The notes beneath the pieces were generated by a model that was not told where the DNA came from, did not search any database, and saw only the letters and a list, made by a program, of their open reading frames with translations. From CAZKEW01 sp964558915 (GTDB lineage Bacteria > Acidobacteriota > Aminicenantia > Aminicenantales > UBA8522): DNA of 64,000 nt. Both the position numbers and the translations under genes were made by a program. The stretch lies in the NCBI GenBank assembly GCA_964558915.1, contig CAZLFV010000001.1, forward strand, positions 1-64,000. Direction: 5' to 3'. This document shows positions 1-8,283 of this stretch, piece by piece; the stretch's first letter is position 1; every line of letters starts with the position of its first letter.

Positions 1-410
1 AGAAGGCGATAACCCGGATTCATCAAGAAATGGGCGCCCATTTTATGCTGGTCGACTGGTGGACGGTTTGTTTTGAGGCGGTCAAGGAGGTCTACGGCGG
101 GAAAGCGCAGCAATCCGGCCACGGAGATATGGAGGAGGCGGCGCTTGTCATGGCGCGCAATCCTGAGCTTGTAGACAAAGAAATGTACGAGAAGCTGGGC
201 AAAGATAATGTCGGGAATGCCCGGACCGAGGCGGGCGTTGTTTTTATGCCGGCTTGGTCAACAACTATGTATCCCGAAAAAGGCGTTGGCTACCTCGACT
301 TTGATGTGGCCAAGGCCAAGCAATACGCCGCCAAAAAGGCCGATTATATTGCCAGCACTTTTCTTGAGGCGGTGCGGCGCTGGGAAATGATGGAGAGTTG
401 GAAAAAGTAA
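1..410 (+). CDS. Creatininase-family amidohydrolase, C-terminal part (5' partial)
   Basis: The reading frame is open from the window edge to a stop at 410, so only the C-terminal ~135 residues are present. The stretch GHGDMEEAALVMARNPELV corresponds to the His-Ala-Gly-Glu/Glu-Thr-Ser metal-site region of creatininase (creatinine amidohydrolase/FAPy deformylase) proteins, which are metal-dependent cyclic-amide hydrolases. The rest (GVGYLDFDVAKAKQYAAKKADYI) fits the C-terminal helices of that family. The substrate cannot be inferred. The next gene starts inside its last codons, suggesting cotranscription. Confidence 0.75.
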   Translation, partial: KAITRIHQEMGAHFMLVDWWTVCFEAVKEVYGGKAQQSGHGDMEEAALVMARNPELVDKEMYEKLGKDNVGNARTEAGVVFMPAWSTTMYPEKGVGYLDFDVAKAKQYAAKKADYIASTFLEAVRRWEMMESWKK

Positions 411-1009
411 CCGCCAAGCTTGGATATTGGGTCGCTTTTCCTATTCTATGGGGAACTATCGGCTTGACGGCCGATTTAAAGACAAAAGGAATGTTTATTG
501 AAATAGTCCCGCTTGGAAAGATCGATTCTGTAATCTTGGCCGACCTCGAGAGGAATCTCAAAAGCATTTTCGAAGCTACTGTTTCGCTCGGGAAAGAAGA
601 GGCACTGCCCAAAAAGGCCTATGATGCTTTGAGGAGACAATACCTTTCTCCTTCCATACTAATCCACTTGGCCGAAAGTGAAAGGCCGGAGGGATGGAAA
701 ATCCTCGGCGTCATGGATGAAGATGCCTATACACCTGGCCTCAATTTTGTCTTCGGGCAGGCCGATTCGGCGGCAGGTGTGGCCTTGATCTCCTTGAAGA
801 GGCTGCGGCAGGAGTTCTACGGGCTTCGTCCGAATAAGAAGCTCTTCTTGGAGCGGACCTTGAAAGAAGCCGTCCATGAGCTGGGGCATCTCTTCGGGCT
901 TGGCCATTGTCCGGATGCCGGCTGTGTGATGCATTTTTCGAACAGCCTGGCCGATACCGACAGAAAAAGCACTGCGTTCTGCCAGAAATGCCGGAAGCGG
1001 CTGAGATAG
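398..1009 (+). CDS. amzA: Archaemetzincin family zinc metalloprotease
   Basis: A 203-residue protein carrying the archaemetzincin signature. The zinc-binding HELGHLFGLGHC (residues 160-171, His160/Glu161/His164/His170) is followed by C176-x-M178 (met-turn region) and a C195-x-x-C198 pair, which together bind a second structural zinc. The family is a soluble peptidase common in archaea and scattered in bacteria; its substrates are not established. The start is uncertain: ATG 398 overlaps the upstream gene by 13 bp. Family alignment suggests the conserved fold begins near FIEIVPLGKID, so an internal ATG at 491 is possible, though its AAGGA is too close to be a good ribosome site. It is followed 9 bp later by a P-loop NTPase gene. 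Confidence 0.88.
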   Translation: MEKVTAKLGYWVAFPILWGTIGLTADLKTKGMFIEIVPLGKIDSVILADLERNLKSIFEATVSLGKEEALPKKAYDALRRQYLSPSILIHLAESERPEGWKILGVMDEDAYTPGLNFVFGQADSAAGVALISLKRLRQEFYGLRPNKKLFLERTLKEAVHELGHLFGLGHCPDAGCVMHFSNSLADTDRKSTAFCQKCRKRLR

Positions 1010-1018
1010 CATTTGAAA

Positions 1019-1534
1019 ATGCATGTTCTAATTACGGGAAAACCGCGGACAGGGAAGACAACTCTCATCAAGAAAGTCATTGAGGCATGCGGGCCCGCCT
1101 GCGGAGGATTTTACACCGAGGAGATAATAAGAAAAGGGCAGCGCGTCGGGTTCTTGATCAGGACGACGGAGGGAAGAGAGGCGATCCTGGCCGAAAAAGG
1201 CCTGAGCAGCCCTTTCCGTCTGGGTAAATATGGGATAAACTGCCAGAATCTCGACAAAATTGGTGTTGCCGCAGTGGAAAAAGCGCTGCGAAACAAGGAG
1301 ATTATTATCGTTGATGAGATCGGCAAAATGGAGCTGTTTTCTCCGGGTTTCAAGGACGTTGTGATGAGAGCCCTGGATTCTGGCAAGCGTGTAGCCGGAG
1401 TCATCCATCAGGCGGAATGGGCCTTCCTCGAGGCAATCCGGAAGCGGCCAGACGTCCAAATTCTCGAGGTTGACGGCTTGAATAACAGCCTTGTTTGGGA
1501 AAAAATCAAGTCTATTTTTGGGCTTCAAGAATAG
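1019..1534 (+). CDS. THEP1-type nucleoside-triphosphatase
   Basis: A 171-residue P-loop protein. Walker A is GKPRTGKT (residues 7-14) and Walker B is IIIVDE with Asp99/Glu100 followed by IGKMELFS, the typical THEP1 arrangement. THEP1 enzymes hydrolyse NTPs slowly without strict base preference, and their biological role is unclear. I chose ATG 1019 over an in-frame TTG at 1013 because the family starts directly with the first beta strand. The gene lies 9 bp after archaemetzincin, so the two are probably cotranscribed; both families are enriched in archaea. Confidence 0.88.
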   Translation: MHVLITGKPRTGKTTLIKKVIEACGPACGGFYTEEIIRKGQRVGFLIRTTEGREAILAEKGLSSPFRLGKYGINCQNLDKIGVAAVEKALRNKEIIIVDEIGKMELFSPGFKDVVMRALDSGKRVAGVIHQAEWAFLEAIRKRPDVQILEVDGLNNSLVWEKIKSIFGLQE

Positions 1535-1555
1535 ATTTTATAAAAGGAGGAAGAA

Positions 1556-1810
1556 ATGATCTGGTGGGTTTTAGTTCTGGCGCTCTTAAGCATTCTATCC
1601 TATCTTTCCGATGTGGGTGTCCTGACTTTTCTAAACATCCGGGTTCCCGTTATCAATGCCTCTCTCCTCAGCCTGTTTATCCTGCTCTCTGCCTTGGGGC
1701 TCCTTTCCCGGATTTTGTACATGAAGAGGAAAGGCCAGCGGGAAAAGATGGAGAAAAGGATTCAGGAGCTTGAAGGCAAATTAGCCTCTCTCGCGGGAGC
1801 CAAGAAATAG
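1556..1810 (+). CDS. Small two-helix membrane protein with coiled-coil tail
   Basis: 84 residues. A strong ribosome site (aaaggagg near 1542) precedes ATG 1556. Two hydrophobic segments (about residues 3-17 and 31-50) are followed by a basic stretch (MKRKGQREKMEKR) and a short amphipathic helix ending KLASLAGAKK. The topology resembles small LapA/DUF1049-like membrane proteins, but I do not recognise the family securely. It follows the NTPase by 21 bp and probably ends that operon. Confidence 0.65.
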   Translation: MIWWVLVLALLSILSYLSDVGVLTFLNIRVPVINASLLSLFILLSALGLLSRILYMKRKGQREKMEKRIQELEGKLASLAGAKK

Positions 1811-1856
1811 ACTTGGCTGTCAGGTCAGTGTACTCGTCCTAATCCCATTCAGACAA

Positions 1857-1886
1857 TTGACAGAAACCCGGGTCTTGGCATAGAAT
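1857..1886 (+). promoter_or_regulatory. Putative sigma-70 promoter upstream of the alpha-toroid gene
   Basis: TTGACA (1857-1862), an 18-bp spacer and TAGAAT (1881-1886) lie about 130 bp upstream of the ATG at 2019. A perfect -35 box and a 5/6 -10 box make it a credible start for the 2019-7871 block. The gap 1811-2018 holds nothing else I can identify. Confidence 0.45.
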
Positions 1887-2018
1887 AAAGCTGACCCTTC
1901 AGGCTCTATGCTTAGATCTCGGCCCAATTTTTTTGTTTTTATTCTTGCCCTTTTGCGTCTGGGTGAGCGTTCGTCCGGATTCAGGAGGGCGAGTCCCGGC
2001 GACGGCTCGAGATAATCG

Positions 2019-3002
2019 ATGAAAATCAACTCAGGCAAGTCCATCGAATTCTTGCTGGCCAGAGGTAACCTGCCGATTCTGTATTGGCTCAAGCGGGATA
2101 TCCTGGATGTTCCCACTGACCGCGAATCCAGGAATTTGCGAAAGTTCGCCACCCGGGTCAGGATTCTGGAAATTCAGAAGCCGGACGGCAGCTGGTGGGA
2201 CAAGAGGTCAGACACGCCCATTCAGTGGGAACGAACGCTTTATCGCATGGATACCCTCAGGAACCTCTTTCGTCTTTACGATTACGGATGTACCACAAAA
2301 GAAGAGGGAATTCAGAAGGGCCTGAGTTTCTTATATTCTCTTCAATCCAAAGAAGGGGATTTTCGGGGAACGGTTGTCAATGAGCACACTCCCACTTTTC
2401 ATGCTCTGGTTCTTGAGATCCTCTGCCGCTACGGCCTGGACAAAGAGCGCCGTGTCCAAAAAGGATTTCGCTGGATCCTCAAGAACAGACAGAGGGATGG
2501 AGGCTGGGCGAACTTTAATTGTCATCCGGCCGAGAATAGCGACAAGCCCGGCAGTCATTCGCGCGATCAGCCTCGCAGGCAGCCCTATAAGCCCCGCAAA
2601 TCTCAGCCGTTTTCTCATCATGTCACGGGCATGATCCTCAGGGCTTTTGCCGAGTCACCGACTTGGAAAAAAAGCAAGTCGGCCCGCCAGGCTGGCGAGA
2701 TGCTTGTGGGCAGTTTCTTCCGGGAAGAGGTTGTCGAGGGCAAGGTCCTTCCCTCGGACTGGGACCGGATCTGCTATCCGTTCTGGAATACGCATATGTT
2801 GAGCTGCCTGGACGTGCTTTCGAAATTGGGCTTCACTGCCGAGGATAAGACCATTCAAGAAGGGCTGGAATGGCTCCTCAAAAAGCAGAATGTCCATGGC
2901 TTTTGGGAGTGCGGCAATAAAAAAGCGACCATGGAAGATCATCTCTGGGTCACCCTGGCTGTCTTGAGGGTTCTCAAGAGGTTCGACTTGATGCGCACCT
3001 GA
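2019..3002 (+). CDS. Prenyltransferase/squalene-cyclase-like alpha-alpha toroid protein
   Basis: 327 residues made of helical repeats with QW-like turns: LQSKEGDFRG, NRQRDGGWANFN and KKQNVHGFWEC. These are typical of the terpenoid cyclase/prenyltransferase alpha-alpha barrel. The acidic DxDD/DxD catalytic motifs of cyclases are not apparent, and the protein is about half the length of squalene-hopene cyclases, so enzymatic activity is doubtful. There is no signal peptide. Its ribosome site is weak. The next gene starts 34 bp downstream on the same strand. Confidence 0.6.
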   Translation: MKINSGKSIEFLLARGNLPILYWLKRDILDVPTDRESRNLRKFATRVRILEIQKPDGSWWDKRSDTPIQWERTLYRMDTLRNLFRLYDYGCTTKEEGIQKGLSFLYSLQSKEGDFRGTVVNEHTPTFHALVLEILCRYGLDKERRVQKGFRWILKNRQRDGGWANFNCHPAENSDKPGSHSRDQPRRQPYKPRKSQPFSHHVTGMILRAFAESPTWKKSKSARQAGEMLVGSFFREEVVEGKVLPSDWDRICYPFWNTHMLSCLDVLSKLGFTAEDKTIQEGLEWLLKKQNVHGFWECGNKKATMEDHLWVTLAVLRVLKRFDLMRT

Positions 3003-3036
3003 TCTTCAACGGGGCAATGATTAGACCCTTCGAGAG

Positions 3037-5751
3037 ATGAAATATTTCCTGAGCCTGGGCAGCAACCTCGGACACAAACGAAAAAATCTCGAGCAAGGCC
3101 GCGCCCTCCTGGTCCAGGGAGGTGCCAAGATCCTTCGGGCGTCTTCTGTTTATCGAACCCAGCCGATTGGAGATAAGAATCAGCCCTGGTTCTACAATCA
3201 GGTCATCAAAATCAGTTCTTCTCTTAGCCCTTATGACCTCCTTCGACTCATCAAAAAAATTGAAGAGAGGTTAGGCCGAAAACCGACCAGTGCGGCCGGC
3301 CCGCGTCCGATCGACATTGATATTCTCCAGGCCGAGCACTGGATCATCCACACAGAACGGCTGATCATCCCTCACCCCCGGATGCAGAAAAGGAATTTCG
3401 TCCTTGTTCCTTTTCATGAAATCAGCCCCAGGACAAAGCACCCTGTGCTTAAAAAAAAGATTTCAGAACTCTGGAGAAATTCGGCGGACTCCGCAGTGGT
3501 CCAGAGACTGAGGACTCCTGCAACAAAACCTGGAAAATTTCGAAAGAACGGCAAAGGGAGCAAGACGGCGTTGGTTGTTCTAGTTCTGGCCGCACTGGCG
3601 CTCCCGGTGCTGGGCTTTGACATCACGGGCAAGGTTGTCAGTATTGAAGGACGGCCTGTCTCGAAAGCTGTCATTCTTCACCGCGCCAGCGGCCAGCAAA
3701 CGCTGTCCGATGAAGAAGGGACGTTTTCGCTGACTGTTCTGGGTGGCGGGAAAATCGTTTTGGAGATCATCCATCCGGATTACATGGAAGAAGAGGTCAG
3801 CTTAGGGACGAAAAGCCTATCTCGCCCCGTAACCATAACACTCAGTCCCTATATCCGTCAGAGGGAAGAGGTCGTCGTAACGGCGATGAGATATCCAGAA
3901 CCCTCGGCCCAGGTTCCGGCGGCCGGGACGGTCCTCGCCGCGGAGGCCCTCAAAGAGAAAATGGCTTCCAACATTGCCTCAGGCCTCAAAGACCTGCCTG
4001 GAGTCTCTCTTCTTGGGTCAGGAGGGTTCTCCCTTGTTCCTTCAATCCGTGGCCTGGCGCGTCGGCGGGTATTGCTCATGATCGATAATGCCCGGCTGTC
4101 GAGCGACCGGCGCACGGGGCCCAGCGCTTCGTTCATCAGCCCGGAGGATGTTGAGAGGATAGAAGTCTTGCGCAGCCCTTCCTCGGTGTTCTATGGCTCT
4201 GATGCCATGGGTGGAGTCGTTCATATTTTGACCCGGAAAGCGGACGTAAATGGGGCGTTCAGAGGACGAATCAGTGCCAAGTATGGAACAAATAACCAAG
4301 AGAAAGGCGTCGGCTTTTCTCTCTCAAGCGGCAAGTCGGGCTTCGGATATGCTCTCTCTATGCAGGGCATCGATGGGGAAAACTATATGTCTCCCCTGGG
4401 GAAAATCCTCCAATCGAAATTTAAGCAGGGGAGCATTCTTGGAAAGATCTTTTATCAGACAGAAAAAAGAGAGATCGGAGGAAGTTTTCTTTTAGCGCGG
4501 GGAAGAGATATTGGAAAGCCAAACACGGATAGCGTGACCAAGCCGACCTGGTACCCACGAGAAAATCAGAATCTTGTGCAGCTTGAATGGCGTGAAAAAG
4601 AGGTTTGGAGCGGCACGAACCTGAGTATTAACTTTTATTTCAACCCTAATTTTTTGGAGACAAGGTCGGAGACGATCGCTGATGTCAAGACAAAGGAATC
4701 CTATAGCAAGACTCGGAGTACGGATTTCGGAGTGCAATTCTCCGTTGACAAGAGATTAGCTAGTTCCGTTCGTTTGACCGGAGGAGCGAGCGTCTACGGT
4801 CGGTTGGACGCACAGGCCCTCAATTCGGACAAGTACTTTGACGCCCAGGGAAACGAGATCCGGACGTTCAAAGAGACTCCCTACAGCAACGGAAACAGGG
4901 ATGATGTCGGGTTTTTCCTTTCGGCAGATTACGACGGGATCAGAAACCTCGACCTCGTCGGGGGGGTGAGGCTCGATTTCCTTTGCAGCCGGGCGAACCC
5001 TGGGGGCCAACCTGACCCGGTCAAGAGCAAGGAGGAAGCGTTGACGGGATTCCTGGCCGCTTCGCTCAAGGTCGCTCAGAAAGTCGTTTGGTTTGCCAAC
5101 CTCTCTCGGGCCTTTCGGGCGCCAGACTTGAACGAGCTCTATTATACGGGCATAACAGGCCGTGGGTTCATCATCGCCAACCCTGACCTTACGCCGGAGT
5201 CAAGCCTTAATCTTGAGACGGGCATTAAGGTCATCGGAAAACGTTTCTTTGCCGGGGCCTATGCTTTTCATTACGAGATTAAGGGCATGATCGAACGCTT
5301 CCTGGTCGAGCCAAGAATCTATACATATGGGAACATCGAGAAAGGCAAGATTCGGGGTCTGGAAATGGAAATAGAATATTTCCCCTGGCCGTGGCTTGAC
5401 GTATTCGGCAACTTCGAGCTCCTTGATGGAAAGAGCGAAGAGACGGGTAACCCTTTAAACGATATTCCTCCCCAGAGGCTCTTTCTGGGCGGCCGGGTCT
5501 GGGCCGGCCGCTTTTCTTTCGAAGTCAACGGGACTTGGCAACAGAAAAAAAACGATCCCGGACCCGCCGAAATTCCTATCCCTGAAGCTCAGTACGTCAA
5601 CCTGAAAGCGGCTTATTTTTTGGCTCCCTCTGTGAATATTTATTTCCTTCTTTCGAACCTATTCAATAAGGCCTATCTGGCCAGGCCCGACCCGGAATCT
5701 GTGGAAGAACCAGGGAGAAATTTTATTTTCGGTATGAGCTATTCTTTTTAA
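3037..5751 (+). CDS. HPPK (FolK) domain fused in frame to a TonB-dependent receptor
   Basis: One uninterrupted 904-codon frame. Residues 1 to ~155 are a complete 6-hydroxymethyl-7,8-dihydropterin pyrophosphokinase: FLSLGSNLGHKRKNL, FYNQVIKI, GPRPIDIDIL and RLIIPHPRMQKRNFVLVP, the folate-pathway enzyme. Residues ~170-196 form a basic-hydrophobic signal-like segment (KNGKGSK then ALVVLVLAALALPVLG). A carboxypeptidase-regulatory-like domain (~195-270), a plug (~275-400, with VLRSPSSVFYGSDAMGGVV) and a 22-strand-type barrel ending in FGMSYSF follow. No ATG lies at the junction. Candidate internal starts are GTG 3496 and TTG 3571, the latter preceded by GGGAG at 3556-3560. Either two proteins are made or the two genes have truly fused. 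Confidence 0.85.
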   Translation: MKYFLSLGSNLGHKRKNLEQGRALLVQGGAKILRASSVYRTQPIGDKNQPWFYNQVIKISSSLSPYDLLRLIKKIEERLGRKPTSAAGPRPIDIDILQAEHWIIHTERLIIPHPRMQKRNFVLVPFHEISPRTKHPVLKKKISELWRNSADSAVVQRLRTPATKPGKFRKNGKGSKTALVVLVLAALALPVLGFDITGKVVSIEGRPVSKAVILHRASGQQTLSDEEGTFSLTVLGGGKIVLEIIHPDYMEEEVSLGTKSLSRPVTITLSPYIRQREEVVVTAMRYPEPSAQVPAAGTVLAAEALKEKMASNIASGLKDLPGVSLLGSGGFSLVPSIRGLARRRVLLMIDNARLSSDRRTGPSASFISPEDVERIEVLRSPSSVFYGSDAMGGVVHILTRKADVNGAFRGRISAKYGTNNQEKGVGFSLSSGKSGFGYALSMQGIDGENYMSPLGKILQSKFKQGSILGKIFYQTEKREIGGSFLLARGRDIGKPNTDSVTKPTWYPRENQNLVQLEWREKEVWSGTNLSINFYFNPNFLETRSETIADVKTKESYSKTRSTDFGVQFSVDKRLASSVRLTGGASVYGRLDAQALNSDKYFDAQGNEIRTFKETPYSNGNRDDVGFFLSADYDGIRNLDLVGGVRLDFLCSRANPGGQPDPVKSKEEALTGFLAASLKVAQKVVWFANLSRAFRAPDLNELYYTGITGRGFIIANPDLTPESSLNLETGIKVIGKRFFAGAYAFHYEIKGMIERFLVEPRIYTYGNIEKGKIRGLEMEIEYFPWPWLDVFGNFELLDGKSEETGNPLNDIPPQRLFLGGRVWAGRFSFEVNGTWQQKKNDPGPAEIPIPEAQYVNLKAAYFLAPSVNIYFLLSNLFNKAYLARPDPESVEEPGRNFIFGMSYSF

Positions 5752-5768
5752 GGATTGAGGAGGATACC

Positions 5769-7871
5769 ATGAGGAAAGTATTTGCTGGCCTGACTGTGAT
5801 GGTTTGTCTTTGGGCAAGCGTTTTGTTCTTTTTTGTCTGTCCGGTTCCTCTTTCTGGAGCTCCGTCTTTTACTCTAAAGGCGGTCATGAGTGCCCCCTTT
5901 CCATCGAGTCTTGTCGCGGCGCCGCGGGGAGAAGTTGTGGCCTGGGTCTCTAATGAGCAGGGGAGAAGGAACATTTGGGTTGCCAAGGGCCCCGAATATA
6001 AACCGAAAAAACTGACTGCGTATTCTGAGGATGATGGCCAGGAGATAACTGATTTGGCTTTCAGTTCGGACGTGTCGGCCATAATTTATGTCCGGGGAGG
6101 TGCGGCCAATAGGGCCGGTGAATATCCCAACCCTGCGTCTGACCCGAAAGGCACGGAACAAGGTATCTGGGCGATCAAAGTTAGCGGGGGTGAGCCCTGG
6201 CGCATTGGCGAGGGCAACAGCCCTTTGCCTTCGCCGTCAACCCAGGACATCGCCTATCTATGGAAAGGTAAAGTTTACTTTGCTCCTCTCGACGGAAAGG
6301 CCAAGCCTCAGCTTCTTTTCAAGTCCAGGGGAGTGTGCAATCAGCTGGTCTGGTCCCCGGACGGCTCCAAGCTGGCTTTTGCGAATTTGCGCGAGGACCA
6401 TAGTTTCATCGGCGTTTATGACCTCAACGGCAAAACCTTGCATTGGATAGCGCCTTCAGTTGACCGGGATGTCTTTCCCGTGTTTTCACCGGACTCGACA
6501 ATGCTGGCTTTTTTACGGTTTCCGGGGACTAGTAGGCTTTTCTCGTCAGTCGAAGGCGAGTCCTTCTCGCTGATGGTCGCCAATATCAAGTCCGGCGAGG
6601 CTAAGAAAATCTGGACTTGCCCTGACAAAAGCGGTGGATTTGCCCAGTACTATGCGGCTTCCCCGCTCCAATGGGCCTCCGAGGGACGTCTTCTCTTCTA
6701 TTCTGAGCACGAGGGGTGGATGCACATCTATTCTCTGTCGGCACAGGGCGGATCCCCTGTTTGCTTGACTCCCGGAGAGTATGAAGTTGAGGACTGTGCG
6801 CTTTCTCCTAACGGAAAGATCCTGGTCTTCAACTCGAATTCGGGCGACATTGACCGGCGCCATCTGTGGTCGGTTTCCGTTATGGGCGGAACTCCCGAGA
6901 TCCTGACCCATGGGAACGGGATGGAATGGGCGCCCGTTTGTGTCGCCACAGGAGGAGCGATTGCCTTCCTGTGCTCTAGTGCGACTCAGCCTGCTGCTCT
7001 GGCGGTCTTGCTAACTGATAATAAGAAGAGAAGGCTGGTCGCGCCCGAGTCCATCCCCGCCGACTTCCCGGTGAAGAGCCAGGTTGAGCCTGTTCCGGTG
7101 GTTTTCGAGGCTGGAGATGGGCTCGAGATCCATGGGCAGCTTTTCCTTCCTGCCGGGGCCAAAGCGGGAGATAATCGGCCGGCTGTGATTTTTATGCATG
7201 GAGGGCCAACACGGCAAATGCTCCTCGGCTGGCACATGCGGGGTTATTACCATAACGCTTATGCTTTTAACCAGTATATTGTCAGCCAGGGCTATGTGGT
7301 CCTTTCCGTAAATTTCCGTTCCGGGATCGGCTACGGACGGGCATTCCGGACAGCAGACCACCAAGGGCCGCGCGGGGCATCAGAGTACCAGGACATCCTG
7401 GCTGCAGCCAAATATCTTCAGGGGCGGCGGGAAGTCAATCCCCAAAAGATTGGGCTTTGGGGCGGTTCGTATGGAGGATATCTTACGGCTCTTGGGCTGG
7501 CCCGGGATTCGGCGGTTTTTGCGGCCGGCGTTGACCTCCACGGAGTCCACGACTGGTCGCTCAGAGAACGCGACGCGACAGCCGAGTGGGGAATTCAGCG
7601 CGAGGAAGAAATCCGATTGGCCTTTGATTCTTCTCCTGTGGCGGATATCCGCTTCTGGAGCTCTCCTGTTCTTTTAATCCATGGAGATGATGACCGAAAT
7701 GTCAATTTTGTTCAGACAGTCGACCTCATCGGACGCTTGAGAAAAGAAGGAAAAGCCCATATCGAGACGATCGTATTTCCCGACGAGGTCCACTCGTTTC
7801 TCCTGCATCAGCACTGGCTCGAGGCCTTTGCGGCGGCGGCTGACTTTTTTGACCGGTTCTTAAAAAAGTAG
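5769..7871 (+). CDS. Secreted S9-family peptidase (prolyl oligopeptidase/acylaminoacyl-peptidase type)
   Basis: 700 residues. An N-terminal signal peptide (MRKVFAGLTVMVCLWASVLF, cut probably near residue 31) is followed by a beta-propeller built of PD40-like repeats (VWSPDGSKLAFA, VFSPDSTMLAFL, ALSPNGKILVFN). A C-terminal alpha/beta hydrolase carries the nucleophile in GGSYGG (about Ser567), an acid in HGDDD (about Asp641) and His675 in DEVHSF. The family cleaves short peptides; the signal points to the periplasm. A good ribosome site (gaggagg) lies before ATG 5769, 17 bp after the receptor gene. Receptor and peptidase together suggest peptide capture and breakdown (inference). Confidence 0.92.
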   Translation: MRKVFAGLTVMVCLWASVLFFFVCPVPLSGAPSFTLKAVMSAPFPSSLVAAPRGEVVAWVSNEQGRRNIWVAKGPEYKPKKLTAYSEDDGQEITDLAFSSDVSAIIYVRGGAANRAGEYPNPASDPKGTEQGIWAIKVSGGEPWRIGEGNSPLPSPSTQDIAYLWKGKVYFAPLDGKAKPQLLFKSRGVCNQLVWSPDGSKLAFANLREDHSFIGVYDLNGKTLHWIAPSVDRDVFPVFSPDSTMLAFLRFPGTSRLFSSVEGESFSLMVANIKSGEAKKIWTCPDKSGGFAQYYAASPLQWASEGRLLFYSEHEGWMHIYSLSAQGGSPVCLTPGEYEVEDCALSPNGKILVFNSNSGDIDRRHLWSVSVMGGTPEILTHGNGMEWAPVCVATGGAIAFLCSSATQPAALAVLLTDNKKRRLVAPESIPADFPVKSQVEPVPVVFEAGDGLEIHGQLFLPAGAKAGDNRPAVIFMHGGPTRQMLLGWHMRGYYHNAYAFNQYIVSQGYVVLSVNFRSGIGYGRAFRTADHQGPRGASEYQDILAAAKYLQGRREVNPQKIGLWGGSYGGYLTALGLARDSAVFAAGVDLHGVHDWSLRERDATAEWGIQREEEIRLAFDSSPVADIRFWSSPVLLIHGDDDRNVNFVQTVDLIGRLRKEGKAHIETIVFPDEVHSFLLHQHWLEAFAAAADFFDRFLKK

Positions 7872-7926
7872 GGCGGCCCTGCCGATTCTCCGCACCGGTT
7901 TTTCTCCTGCCAATGAATCTGGCAAT

Positions 7927-8283
7927 TTAGAACGCATCCCGCAGATGATTGACTCGATAGCCGTCCTTGGGGCTAAAAAAAAGCGATAGGATGTCAAACC
8001 GGCAGGGGACATTGCGGAGGCTCCTCATGGCCAGATAGGCTTCGGCTATTTTCCTGATTTGCTGTTGCTTGAAGGAAGTGACAGATTCTTCGGGAAGGCC
8101 GAACTCAAGGCTCTTGCGGGTTTTAACTTCGATGAATACAAGGGTATCTCTCTCGTAGGCGATAATGTCGATTTCCCCTCTGTGGAAGCGGAAACCCCGC
8201 TCGATGACCTTGAATTTATTCTTTTTCAGGTAGGCGATGGCGACCTCTTCGCCGGATTTTCCGAGGGCGTGAGCGTTGCTCAT
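7927..8283 (-). CDS. yraN: YraN/UPF0102 family nuclease-fold protein
   Basis: 118 residues of the PD-(D/E)XK-like UPF0102 family. The conserved core is present: RFHRGEIDIIA (Glu37/Asp39) and LVFIEVKTR (Glu52/Lys54), followed by KQQQIRKIAEAYL. The biochemical role of the family is unsettled, though the fold resembles Holliday-junction resolvases and nickases. Its ATG overlaps the cysS stop by 4 bp (ATGA), so it is translated as the second gene of the cysS operon. It converges with the S9 peptidase gene across 55 bp in which I see no convincing terminator. Confidence 0.9.
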   Translation of the reverse strand: MSNAHALGKSGEEVAIAYLKKNKFKVIERGFRFHRGEIDIIAYERDTLVFIEVKTRKSLEFGLPEESVTSFKQQQIRKIAEAYLAMRSLRNVPCRFDILSLFFSPKDGYRVNHLRDAF

